Shown piece after piece: positions 18,389-26,916 of a stretch of 64,000 nt of DNA (the first letter of the stretch is position 1; every line of letters begins with the position of its first letter). The stretch covers positions 101,306-165,305 of the forward strand of contig NZ_PAQR01000011.1 in NCBI RefSeq assembly GCF_002709775.1. Direction: 5' to 3'. This stretch comes from Thalassospira sp. Its GTDB lineage: Bacteria > Pseudomonadota > Alphaproteobacteria > Rhodospirillales > Thalassospiraceae. A program made the translations under genes and the position numbers. The notes beneath the pieces are model-generated. The model made no database searches, had not been told where the DNA came from, and saw nothing but the letters and a program-made list of their open reading frames with translations.

Positions 18389-19450
18389 TCAGCTCCCTAT
18401 CCTGAATGAGATGACGAAGGTTGTGTCTTGATCGGTCAGGACATCAATGTCGCCGCCAATCTGATCGACAAGCAGTTCGATCAGTTGCAGGCCAAGGCCT
18501 TCTGTGGTGCCGAGCTTGAAGTTATCGGGCATGCCGCGCCCGTTATCGGACACCCGAAGCTCAACCACATCGGCATCGATCATTTTCGTCGATACTTCGA
18601 TCTGGCCTTCTGTACCGTCCGGGAAGCCGTGCTTAAGCGCGTTGGTGATCAGCTCATTGGCAATCAAGCCGCACGGAACCGCCTGATCAATGGCAAGCTG
18701 TACATCAGCCAAATTGCTTTCGACCCGAACCCGGGTGATGTCGACATTGAAGGTCGCAAGCAGGGAAGAAATCAGGCTTTCACAGAAATCTGCAAAATTG
18801 ACCTTGGCGATGTCTTCGCTTTGATAAAGCGACTGGTGAATTTGCGCCATCGACCGCACGCGGTTGCAGCTGTCGATCAGCGCTTCGCGGGCCTGCACAT
18901 CAATCACCGAGGATGTCTGCATATCGAGAAGGCTGTGGATGATCTGCAGGTTGTTTTTAACCCGATGGTGGACCTCTGACAGCAGGGTTTCCTTTTCCCG
19001 CAGCGATCGCGCGATCTGCTCCTCGCGGTGTTTGCGTTCGGAAATGTCGGAGATCGCAGCAAGGATTTGCATGTTTTCCCCGTCTGAAATCGGATTGAGG
19101 CCGATCTCGACAGGGAACTCACTGCCATCCTTGCGCAGCGCATAAAGATCACGACCCGCCCCCATAGGACGCGGGTTGGGATGATTGGTGTAGGAGCCGC
19201 GCAAATTGGGGTGGCCTGCGCGAAAGCGTTCCGGAACCAGCATCTCGATCGGTTGGCCGAGCAACTCGCTACGGGCATAACCGAAAATGATTTCGGTCTG
19301 GGCATTGACCATTTCCATGGTCCCGTCCGTGCCGATCAGGATCATGGCATTTGGCGCGTATTCGACAACGCGCTCAAACCGTTGATCCGGACTTCCCGTC
19401 GGAAAGGCATGTTCGGTGATCTGGGCACCGGTCTCTCCAAACGACATCAA
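18389..19450 (-). CDS. PAS-containing HisKA_2/HWE-type sensor histidine kinase
   Basis: A 353-residue soluble kinase without transmembrane segments. A PAS domain (about 20-140) is followed by the HisKA_2 phosphoacceptor region SEVHHRVKNNLQII (H161/H162) and a HATPase domain with NELITNALKHGF, DNGRGMP and GLGLQL. This kinase class often partners single-domain or unusual response regulators. It is the first gene of a two-gene operon with the REC-GGDEF-EAL protein. The PAS ligand or cofactor is unknown. Confidence 0.9.
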   Translation of the reverse strand: MMSFGETGAQITEHAFPTGSPDQRFERVVEYAPNAMILIGTDGTMEMVNAQTEIIFGYARSELLGQPIEMLVPERFRAGHPNLRGSYTNHPNPRPMGAGRDLYALRKDGSEFPVEIGLNPISDGENMQILAAISDISERKHREEQIARSLREKETLLSEVHHRVKNNLQIIHSLLDMQTSSVIDVQAREALIDSCNRVRSMAQIHQSLYQSEDIAKVNFADFCESLISSLLATFNVDITRVRVESNLADVQLAIDQAVPCGLIANELITNALKHGFPDGTEGQIEVSTKMIDADVVELRVSDNGRGMPDNFKLGTTEGLGLQLIELLVDQIGGDIDVLTDQDTTFVISFRIGS

Positions 19451-19880
19451 TACACTCCAATCTTCGTGCTTGGTTCGTCGGTCGGGTTTGCCTTGGCCTT
19501 CATTCGCAAGTGCGTGCAGGTATTAAGTTAAACTAATTCTGCATTGCAGTTCAACTCTATGGTTTTGCATAGAAAGATTATCACGATTTAAGCGTGCGAC
19601 CCCTCTGTCGGATATTTGACCGCGATTGGCTAAATTCAACTACACTTAGGGGTAGCTGCGAGCCCGGCTCTTCAGGGAACAAGACAGCCATTGCTACCGG
19701 TATTTTTCCCACCAATTCCGCGATTATTTGGCTGCCATGCGCAACAGGTGCTTGATCTTGGCCCGAAGTGGGGTATAGCTTCGCGCAAACATGCGATCAG
19801 AGTGATCGCGTGTGAGGGTTCTGGCCCAACGTATATTTCCCGAGAATTAAACGATACAACTGACAAACAAGGTTTCAAAA
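19451..19880. other. 430-base divergent intergenic region, no gene recognised
   Basis: The region separates the minus-strand kinase operon from the lysyl-tRNA synthetase gene. It is locally AT-rich at 19520-19600. No convincing tRNA, T-box, leader or small gene was found. It must hold the promoters of both directions, but no clear -35/-10 pair stands out. Confidence 0.5.
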
Positions 19881-21473
19881 ATGACAGCCGATCTTCGAGA
19901 TGCCGCACTTAACAGCAACGTCTGGGCTTTTCAGGAAGCCAGCAAGCTGGTCAAGCGGTATAAACAGAAGGCGCCTGAAAAGGGCTATGTCCTTTTTGAA
20001 ACCGGTTATGGTCCGTCGGGTCTGCCGCATATCGGCACCTTTGGCGAAGTTGCGCGCACGACCTATGTCCGTCGCGCGTTCGAGACCATGTGCGATATCC
20101 CGACCAAGCTGTTTTGCTTCTCCGATGATATGGATGGCCTTCGCAAGGTCCCGGACAATATCCCGAACAAGGACATGGTTGCCGAGCATCTTGGCAAGGC
20201 CCTGACGTCCGTTCCTGATCCGTTTGGCACCCATGAAAGCTTTGCCCATCACAACAATGCCAAGCTGCGTGAGTTCCTTGACGGGTTCGGCTTTGAGTAC
20301 GAGTTCAAATCTTCGACCGAATGTTACCGCTCGGGCATGTTTGACGAAGCGCTCTTGCGTTTGCTGGAACGCTATGATGCGGTCCAGAAAATCATGCTGC
20401 CGACCCTTGGTGAAGAACGCCGCGCGACCTATAGCCCGTTCATGCCGGTTGAGCCGGGCACCAACAAGGTCCTGATGGCCAAGGTGACCGAGCTTAAGCC
20501 GGAATCTGGTAGCATCGTTTACGAGCACCCGGAAACCGGTGATCTTGTTGAAACGTTGGTCACGGGCGGGGCTTGCAAACTGCAGTGGAAGCCGGACTGG
20601 GCGATGCGCTGGTACGCGCTGGGTGTTGATTATGAAATGGCTGGCAAGGACCTTATTCCGTCGGTCGAACTTGGCAACAAGATCGTCAAGGCGCTTGGCG
20701 GCACCCCGCCGGAAGGCTTCAACTACGAGCTGTTCCTTGACGAGAACGCCCAGAAGATTTCCAAATCAAAGGGCAATGGTCTTTCGATGGAAGACTGGCT
20801 GAAATATGCGCCGGAAGACAGCCTGTCGCTGTTCATGTTCCAGAAGCCGAAAACCGCAAAGCGTCTGTATTTTGATGTCATCCCGAAAACCGTGGATGAA
20901 TATCTGACCTTTGCTGAAAAGCTTAAAACCGAAACCGATCCGACCAAGATCCTGCAGAACCCGGCCTGGCACATTCATGCCGGTACCGCACCGGATCGCG
21001 ACATTCCGCTGTCATTCGGCATCCTGCTGAACCTGGTTTCGGTGTGTAACACCGAAGACCGTGACCTGCTGTGGAAGTTCATTTCGCGCTATGCCACCGG
21101 TGCGACGCCGGAAACCGCGCCGTATCTTGATAAGCTGGTCAGCTATGCGATCAACTATTACCGTGATTTCGTCAAACCGGCGAAATCGTACCGCGCCCCG
21201 ACCGAGGCAGAGCAGGCAGCCCTTAAAGACCTGCGCGATGCGCTGTCGAAAGTCGCACCGGGTACGGATCCGTCCGACATCCAGACCGAAGTTTTCACCG
21301 TGGGCAAAAACCACAATTACGAAAACCTGCGCGACTGGTTCAAAGCACTTTACGAAGTGCTGCTTGGGCAGGAGCAGGGCCCGCGCATGGGCTCCTTCAT
21401 CGCGCTTTACGGTCTTGATGAAAGCGTTGCCCTGATCGACCGCGCGCTGGCGGGTGAAGACCTGTCGGCATAA
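19881..21473 (+). CDS. lysK: lysine--tRNA ligase, class I
   Basis: A 530-residue class I lysyl-tRNA synthetase that charges tRNA-Lys with lysine in the cytoplasm. The class I signatures are present: the HIGH-equivalent PHIGTFGEV (H50) and the KMSKS-equivalent KISKSKGNG (K292), which class II LysS lacks. Alphaproteobacteria typically use this archaeal-type enzyme. The gene is monocistronic with its own strong terminator. AAGG lies upstream of the ATG. It is housekeeping and a useful lineage marker. Confidence 0.96.
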   Translation: MTADLRDAALNSNVWAFQEASKLVKRYKQKAPEKGYVLFETGYGPSGLPHIGTFGEVARTTYVRRAFETMCDIPTKLFCFSDDMDGLRKVPDNIPNKDMVAEHLGKALTSVPDPFGTHESFAHHNNAKLREFLDGFGFEYEFKSSTECYRSGMFDEALLRLLERYDAVQKIMLPTLGEERRATYSPFMPVEPGTNKVLMAKVTELKPESGSIVYEHPETGDLVETLVTGGACKLQWKPDWAMRWYALGVDYEMAGKDLIPSVELGNKIVKALGGTPPEGFNYELFLDENAQKISKSKGNGLSMEDWLKYAPEDSLSLFMFQKPKTAKRLYFDVIPKTVDEYLTFAEKLKTETDPTKILQNPAWHIHAGTAPDRDIPLSFGILLNLVSVCNTEDRDLLWKFISRYATGATPETAPYLDKLVSYAINYYRDFVKPAKSYRAPTEAEQAALKDLRDALSKVAPGTDPSDIQTEVFTVGKNHNYENLRDWFKALYEVLLGQEQGPRMGSFIALYGLDESVALIDRALAGEDLSA

Positions 21474-21496
21474 TCAGCAAAAGATCTGATGAAATC

Positions 21497-21532
21497 AAAA
21501 GGCCCGCATCCGGTGATGCGGGCCTTTTTGTT
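21497..21532. terminator. bidirectional terminator after lysK
   Basis: AAAGGCCCGCATC pairs with GATGCGGGCCTTT around a short loop. It is followed by TTTTTG on the plus strand and preceded by an A-rich tract that gives TTTTGATTTC on the minus strand, so it can serve both convergent genes. Confidence 0.9.
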
Positions 21533-21534
21533 TG

Positions 21535-22590
21535 TCAGCTTGGCGGCAGGTAACGCCGCAGCGGATGGTTTTCAAACGGTGCCAGAAGAACATGGCGTGC
21601 GCGTTGCCAGCCAACACCAAACGCCATGACAAGTCCGCCAACGATGAAGCAGACCAGAACGATGGTCATGGACGGATCGATGGCAGCGCCTTCGAAGCCC
21701 GATTGCAGCAGATAGCCGACATAGATCAAGCCACTGATGATCGGCGACCTACGATCCAGGATGAGGGACAGCAACATCGCAATAATGATCACCGGGATCA
21801 TGGCAATTGGGGCGGCCTCAAACGTTGCGGCAATTGAATGGATGGTCAGCGGTGCGCCAAAGACATAGAGCCAGAACGCACATTCCGCCCAGCCATTGAC
21901 CCGGTTGGGATCGCGACTGTCGATAAATATCGCAAGGGCGAGCAACAGGATGCCGGTCGCCGTGATCAGATAGGGGATATAGGGTTCCGCCGCCGGGCCG
22001 AATGTCGCCAAAAGGGCCGTCCAGAAGACGCCAATGATCCCAGCGGCAATCAGGGCAAACGATACCGGCAGGCGATAGCGCAGGAAGAAGCCCAGCTGGA
22101 AGGCAAAGCCGATGACGGCAACAAACACCAGCACGTTCATCGAGCGTTGGCCAAAATCAATCACGGTATCGAGGTCTGAAAGCTGCCCGGTCGGTCCGGC
22201 AAAGGACATGTAAAGCGCAACCGCATAGATCATCAGCGTCGCGCCAAGGGCAGCCATGATGGCGATCGAGGGCAGGGATGCCTTGAGCTTTCCGGCGATA
22301 TATTCCGCCAGCGCGACATAGGCGATCATGGCAAGCGGCGGTGCGATCCAGAAGGCCGGACCATTGGCGAGCAATCCCCACAGCACAAACCAGCCGATGG
22401 TCAGGGCGCATATGCCAAGGGCAATGAAGATGTCATTCATACCGCGAAACAGGGTGAATTTTTCTGTTTCAGGGGACTCCTGGCTTTGCTCCGCCAGATA
22501 CCCTTCGAGCCGTGCAAAGGCTTCTTCGCTGAGCACGCCGGCCGATACCGCATTTCGGATATCGGCAAGGGTGAATTGATTGTTTTTCAC
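21535..22590 (-). CDS. multi-spanning membrane protein of unknown function
   Basis: A 351-residue protein. A soluble N-terminal segment of about 50 residues (FTLADIRNAVSAGVLSEEAFARLEGYL) precedes roughly ten hydrophobic helices. The N-terminal helix pair followed by a many-helix core recalls DUF2157-type membrane proteins, but the match is weak and no catalytic motif is visible. It is a single gene, convergent with lysK and divergent from the TetR gene. I do not recognise a specific function. Confidence 0.75.
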   Translation of the reverse strand: MKNNQFTLADIRNAVSAGVLSEEAFARLEGYLAEQSQESPETEKFTLFRGMNDIFIALGICALTIGWFVLWGLLANGPAFWIAPPLAMIAYVALAEYIAGKLKASLPSIAIMAALGATLMIYAVALYMSFAGPTGQLSDLDTVIDFGQRSMNVLVFVAVIGFAFQLGFFLRYRLPVSFALIAAGIIGVFWTALLATFGPAAEPYIPYLITATGILLLALAIFIDSRDPNRVNGWAECAFWLYVFGAPLTIHSIAATFEAAPIAMIPVIIIAMLLSLILDRRSPIISGLIYVGYLLQSGFEGAAIDPSMTIVLVCFIVGGLVMAFGVGWQRARHVLLAPFENHPLRRYLPPS

Positions 22591-22735
22591 GGTTGCTCCG
22601 CATCATGTTGTTGGTTTTGTGCCGTTTAGGCGCGTGTCCGATGCGTTTATTGATACACGCCACGCGTTCGGCTTTCAAACATCTGTGCATGGGTAACGCC
22701 GGAATAAGACGATGAAAAGGCGATTGACAGATAGT

Positions 22736-22768
22736 TATAATCAGTATTAAGTGAGTTAACTTACTTAA
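22736..22768 (+). promoter_or_regulatory. TATAAT element and near-perfect 22-base palindrome before the TetR gene
   Basis: A consensus TATAAT lies at 22736-22741. Immediately after it, 22747-22768 forms an inverted repeat with arms TTAAGTGAGTT and AACTTACTTAA (one mismatch), centred on GTTAAC. This is where transcription would start, and it ends just before the start codons. The layout fits an autoregulatory operator bound by the TetR-family product. Confidence 0.72.
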
Positions 22769-22783
22769 TTGATGGTGATGGTC

Positions 22784-23374
22784 ATGGCCTCAAAGCTCAA
22801 ACCCGAAGAAAAGCGGCAAAAGCTTGCCCGTGCGGCAATGAATGTGATCTGGCGCGATGGTTATCACGCTGCCACCATTCAATCGGTTGCGAACGAGGCC
22901 GGTTTGCCCGCAGGCGGGGTGTTTTACCGTTTTCCCAAAAAGCATGATCTGGCGCAGGCAGCGCTTGAAACCATGCAGGGTGAGTTCATCCCGCTTCTCG
23001 GCAGTATCAAATCCAAGGGTGCGGTCGGGGATCGGTTATCGGTTTTCTTTGATTACCTTGATGCCATGACGCCAAGGCGCGTCAGTCATGGCTGCCCATT
23101 GGCGCGCTTGATGCTTGATATGCCGAGCGACGCGGATTTCGATCCGGCGCGCAAAATCGGGCAGGGCGTGTTTGATGCCCTGATCGACTGGGTCGCGGAA
23201 CAGCTTCGCGAAGGCGGGCTTGATGCAGGCCGCGCCGCAATGGAAGGTCGCCGGATTGTCCTGCGCTGGCAGGGTGCGATTGTTCTGGCCCATTCGATGA
23301 ATGACCGCGCCATACTTGATGACGAGATCGATGATCTGCGCCAGACAGCAAGTGCCTTGATCGCCGGGAACTAA
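22784..23374 (+). CDS. TetR-family transcriptional regulator
   Basis: A 196-residue repressor. The N-terminal HTH (about residues 10-55) shows the TetR pattern AAMNVIWRDGYHAATIQSVANEAGLPAGGVFYRF in part, followed by an alpha-helical ligand domain. In-frame ATGs at 22772, 22778 and 22784 are all possible; the last has GGTGATGG upstream. A strong palindrome ends 16 bases before it, suggesting autoregulation. The HD-domain gene follows 39 bases after its stop on the same strand and may be co-transcribed. The ligand is unknown. Confidence 0.88.
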   Translation: MASKLKPEEKRQKLARAAMNVIWRDGYHAATIQSVANEAGLPAGGVFYRFPKKHDLAQAALETMQGEFIPLLGSIKSKGAVGDRLSVFFDYLDAMTPRRVSHGCPLARLMLDMPSDADFDPARKIGQGVFDALIDWVAEQLREGGLDAGRAAMEGRRIVLRWQGAIVLAHSMNDRAILDDEIDDLRQTASALIAGN

Positions 23375-23413
23375 GCCAACCCTTTCTGGATCTGCCACCC
23401 GTTTTTCCAAAAC

Positions 23414-24160
23414 ATGAAAGTGCCTGCCATGCCCCGCGCACTGACCGCAGCCCTTGGGCGTGATCCCAAGGCGGCGTTGATTTTCAATTTTGTCCGGCTT
23501 GGCATTCGCGACAAGTTCTATGCGCTGCGTCAATCGGTCGGGATCGGGCGACCTGATCGTTCTGTGCTCGATCATCTGGGCGTGCCTGATAGTTCCATGT
23601 CGCAAAAGGCAACCGCATGGGCGGCCAACCTGCAGCCTGATTTTGTGCAGTATCACGGCTTGCGCAGCTTTGCCTTTGGTGTGGCGCTGGCCGATTATCA
23701 CAACGTGCGCTTTGATGCGGAGATGCTTTATATCGCAAGCATCCTGCATGATATTTCACTGGCATCGCCTGCCTGTGACGGGCCGGGATCGTTTGAGGTC
23801 GAGGCTGCCGGGTGCGCCCATCGCTGGCTTGGTGAGCAGGGCTATGATGCCGATAAGGCCGATATCATCCACGAAGCCATGGCCCTGCATTCCGCCGTCT
23901 GTCACACCGGTCCGCGCGACCCGGAGGGGTTGCTGCTTCATCTGGGGGCCGGGGTGGATGTGGTCGGCATGCAGGTGATGAATATCCACCGCGATGTCCG
24001 GGCAAAAATCCTGCGCGATTATCCCCGCACCGGCTTTGTCCGGGATTTTGGAAAGCTGGTGGCTGATCAGGCTGAACGCAAACCGCAATGCCATATCGCC
24101 GGGTTGGTCGGTGTTGGGTTTGCCAAGGCACTGGCAAGCAACCCGCTGGATCGCACCTGA
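23414..24160 (+). CDS. HD-domain metal-dependent phosphohydrolase-like protein
   Basis: A 248-residue cytoplasmic protein with an HD domain. The core motif ILHDISL lies near residue 113 and the upstream conserved histidine may be in the YHGLRSFAF segment; later HEAMALHSAV supplies further His candidates. Similar HD proteins hydrolyse nucleotides or small metabolites such as cyanamide, but no substrate-specific motif was recognised. It follows the TetR gene on the same strand and may be its target. Confidence 0.8.
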   Translation: MKVPAMPRALTAALGRDPKAALIFNFVRLGIRDKFYALRQSVGIGRPDRSVLDHLGVPDSSMSQKATAWAANLQPDFVQYHGLRSFAFGVALADYHNVRFDAEMLYIASILHDISLASPACDGPGSFEVEAAGCAHRWLGEQGYDADKADIIHEAMALHSAVCHTGPRDPEGLLLHLGAGVDVVGMQVMNIHRDVRAKILRDYPRTGFVRDFGKLVADQAERKPQCHIAGLVGVGFAKALASNPLDRT

Positions 24161-24297
24161 TCACAAAAATCTGCAGCTTTTGGTTGTTTTGCCATGATCA
24201 GTTCATTTTCTGATGATGAAATCAACGCCATGAAACGTCATACTATTATCAGAGCAGCGGCGTCACAGGCCGCGCCAAACGATAAAGGACACGGGCA

Positions 24298-24897
24298 ATG
24301 ATCGGGCTTGGAACAGTAAAATTTGCACTGGTCGGGGCGATGGCAATGGTTCTGACTGCATGTGCCAGCGGTCCGCGCATCTATACTGATGCCGATCCGG
24401 CCTCCGATTTCGGGCAGTTCACGACATTTGCCTTTGTCGATGGTGCTGGCAAGGATGCCGAGGCAGAATATAAAACCCTGTCAGGTCAGCGGATCGAGGA
24501 TGCGATCAATCTGGCAATGGTATCGCGCGGATATCAGCTTGATATCCATAACCCGGACCTTCTGATCAATTTCCATCTCAAGACCCAGGAAAAGACCCGC
24601 TCCTCACCGCCGGTCTATATGGGCGGGTATTATGGTTATCGCAGCGGGATGTATGTTGGCTGGCCGGGCTATGTCGAGCCGGGCTATGTCGATAGCTACA
24701 CCGAAGGTACGCTGAATATCGATCTGGTAGATCGCCGCACCCGTCAGATGGTGTGGGAAGGAACCGCGATTTCACGCGTGACCAGTGCGGTGCGCGAAGC
24801 CCCGAATGAAACGGTACGGGCCGCGGTGGCATCGATCTTTGCCAAGTACCCGTATGTTGCGGGAAATCCTGTTCCTCAGCCGTTGCCGCAGCAGTAA
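24298..24897 (+). CDS. DUF4136 lipoprotein
   Basis: A 199-residue predicted lipoprotein. The signal peptide ends in the lipobox LTAC with lipidated C22. The mature part shows the DUF4136 pattern: an N-terminal DFGQFTTFAF strand, RIEDAINLAMVSRGYQL helix, DLLINFH strand, a Tyr/Gly-rich insert, then GTLNIDLVDRRTRQMVWEGTA in part, and a C-terminal helix with IFAKYP. Such proteins sit on the periplasmic face of the outer membrane; function is unknown. It has its own terminator. Confidence 0.86.
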   Translation: MIGLGTVKFALVGAMAMVLTACASGPRIYTDADPASDFGQFTTFAFVDGAGKDAEAEYKTLSGQRIEDAINLAMVSRGYQLDIHNPDLLINFHLKTQEKTRSSPPVYMGGYYGYRSGMYVGWPGYVEPGYVDSYTEGTLNIDLVDRRTRQMVWEGTAISRVTSAVREAPNETVRAAVASIFAKYPYVAGNPVPQPLPQQ

Positions 24898-24911
24898 ATC
24901 GCTTGAACACA

Positions 24912-24941
24912 AAAAAAACGGGCCGGATATCCGGCCCGTTT
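24912..24941. terminator. bidirectional terminator between DUF4136 and aminotransferase genes
   Basis: AACGGGCCGGAT and ATCCGGCCCGTT (24917-24940) form a perfect 12-base palindrome. An eight-A run on one side gives a U tract for the minus-strand transcript; the plus-strand side has TTTGCATTTG. Confidence 0.88.
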
Positions 24942-24966
24942 GCATTTGCGGTGATGGAACGCGCAA

Positions 24967-25842
24967 TCAGTCTTTGCTGGCATCAACAAACGTCATGTAA
25001 AGGTCCTGCGCGCGACGGGTGATCGGACCCGGCTGCAGGTTGCGGTCATCGAGTTTGATGCACGGGGCGACCTTGTAATAGTTGCCGGTACCAAAGATCT
25101 CGTCAGCTGCTTCGAGTTCTTCGTATTTGCAGGTCTTTTCGACAACATCGACACCATCTTCGCGGAGCAGTTTGATCACGCGCTGACGGGTCAGGCCATT
25201 GAGGAACGTGCCATTGATCGCCGGGGTATAAACCGTGCCGTCCTTGGCAAAGAACAGGTTGGCATAGGAAAACTCGGCCACATTGCCAATCGGATCAAGC
25301 ATCACACCGGTGTCAAAGCCAGCCCCGGTTGCCTCGGTCACAGCACGGCCGACATTGGGATACAGGCAGGATGCCTTGGCCTCGGTCGGGGCACTTTCCG
25401 GTGACGGGCGGCGGAAGCTTGATTTACAAGCGCTAAAGCCGGTCTGGATGGCTTCGGGCATTTCGGTAACCGAGATGCACAGCACGAACTGTGCGCTTTC
25501 GGGGGTCGGCGCGATGAAGCCTTCGCCGCCAAACACGATCGGCTTGATGTAAAGGGCCAGTTCCGGGTCGAACTTCTGCACGCCTTCCTTGACCAGTGCG
25601 ACGATTTCATCGGTGGTGATGGCCGGTTTCATGCCCATCAGTTCGGCCGAGCGGATCACACGTGCGCAATGCGGATACAGGTCAGGCATTTTGCCGTTCA
25701 TGCGGCGCGCGCCGTCAAACACGGTCGAGGCCATCCAGACACCGTGGGTTTGCGGGCCCATGATGTTGGGGTTGCCTTCGTGCCATTGACCCTGATGCCA
25801 GGTCCAGGTGGTGACAGTGCTATCGGTGGCGGCGTGACCCAT
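24967..25842 (-). CDS. class IV PLP aminotransferase, branched-chain amino-acid type
   Basis: A 291-residue fold-type IV pyridoxal-phosphate enzyme. Family features are visible: VWMASTVFDGARRM near the N terminus, the probable Schiff-base lysine in EAKASCLYPN, the conserved NVAEFSYANLFF region, and the TPAINGTFLNGLTRQRV phosphate-binding loop. The assigned reaction is transamination of branched-chain 2-oxo acids; D-amino-acid or (R)-amine specificity cannot be excluded by eye. The gene is single, convergent with the DUF4136 gene. Confidence 0.85.
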   Translation of the reverse strand: MGHAATDSTVTTWTWHQGQWHEGNPNIMGPQTHGVWMASTVFDGARRMNGKMPDLYPHCARVIRSAELMGMKPAITTDEIVALVKEGVQKFDPELALYIKPIVFGGEGFIAPTPESAQFVLCISVTEMPEAIQTGFSACKSSFRRPSPESAPTEAKASCLYPNVGRAVTEATGAGFDTGVMLDPIGNVAEFSYANLFFAKDGTVYTPAINGTFLNGLTRQRVIKLLREDGVDVVEKTCKYEELEAADEIFGTGNYYKVAPCIKLDDRNLQPGPITRRAQDLYMTFVDASKD

Positions 25843-26080
25843 TTTTATGCTCCTGATTCTATCCGGGGAAGGCGCCTGTGGGGCGGCTATTCAAGCGGCG
25901 CATAGCATAGGAGTTTTGCCCAAGGATGGTCAAAGAAAACATCGCGCCTCCAACCGCCTTTGAAATGTCATGAAAGCTTGCAACAACTTATGCGATAGGT
26001 TTTTCTATAGATGATTGATTTCGAGACGTTTTCTGTCGACAGGTCATTGAGGCTGATCGGCACTTTGAAAGGAATACATG

Positions 26081-26890
26081 ATGGGTGATGACATCAAACT
26101 TGATCTCGACGCACGGTTTGAACATGCCCGTGATGTGATCCGCCATGCCGGCGAACGCGCCATGGAATATTTTGACGGCACCGCTGGCGATCTTGAGGTT
26201 GAGGCCAAGGAAAACCCGCTTGATATGGTCAGTATCGCCGATAAGAATGTCGAGGCGATCATTCGCGATCAGATCGGCGATAGCTTTCCCGAGGATGGCT
26301 TCCTTGGCGAGGAAATGGGCATCGAAAAGGGCGACAATGACTGCCTTTGGGTGATTGACCCGATTGATGGCACGGCGTGCTTTGTCAATCAGATGCCAAG
26401 CTGGTGCATTTCCATCGGCCTTGTCGTCAAAGGCAAGATCGAGCTTGCCCTGATTTATCAGCCGGTCGGTGATGAGCTGTTTACCGCAAAGCGCGGCGAA
26501 GGTGCGTTTGTGAATGGTGAGCCGATCAAGGCTAGTGATGCCAAAACCGTTGGTGACGGGCCGATGGGGCTTGGCATGTCACATCGCACGACGAGTGACG
26601 CCATCACACCGTTTATCAAGGATCTGCTGGATCGTAAGGGCATCTTCATGCGCAACGGATCGGGCGCACTTTCGATGGCCTATGCGGCTGCCGGACGTTT
26701 GATCGGCTATTACGAGCCGCACATTAATCCTTGGGACTGTATGGCCGGTATCCTGCTGATGCAGGAAGCGGGCGGTTGGGCCAATGATTATCTTGGTGTC
26801 CCCAACGCTCTTGAAGACGGCGCACCGATCCTGACCGCCGGGCCAAATGTTGCCGAGGAACTCCGGACGATGACCGGCATCAGAAAATAG
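26081..26890 (+). CDS. inositol monophosphatase family protein
   Basis: A 269-residue Mg-dependent phosphatase. Metal-binding motifs are intact: GEEMG, WVIDPIDGTACF and the late NPWDCMAG. The family hydrolyses inositol phosphates, 3'-phosphoadenosine phosphates or histidinol phosphate; sequence does not separate these. GAAAGGA is an appropriate ribosome-binding site for the adjacent ATGs at 26078 and 26081. It is convergent with the hybrid kinase gene. Confidence 0.88.
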   Translation: MGDDIKLDLDARFEHARDVIRHAGERAMEYFDGTAGDLEVEAKENPLDMVSIADKNVEAIIRDQIGDSFPEDGFLGEEMGIEKGDNDCLWVIDPIDGTACFVNQMPSWCISIGLVVKGKIELALIYQPVGDELFTAKRGEGAFVNGEPIKASDAKTVGDGPMGLGMSHRTTSDAITPFIKDLLDRKGIFMRNGSGALSMAYAAAGRLIGYYEPHINPWDCMAGILLMQEAGGWANDYLGVPNALEDGAPILTAGPNVAEELRTMTGIRK

Positions 26891-26916
26891 GATCGCGCGA
26901 TCAGGCGTTGCTCGGA

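Noticed and set aside
19532..19880. Riboswitch or T-box leader before the lysyl-tRNA synthetase gene
   Set aside because: No conserved T-box or lysine-riboswitch elements or terminator/antiterminator pair were recognised.
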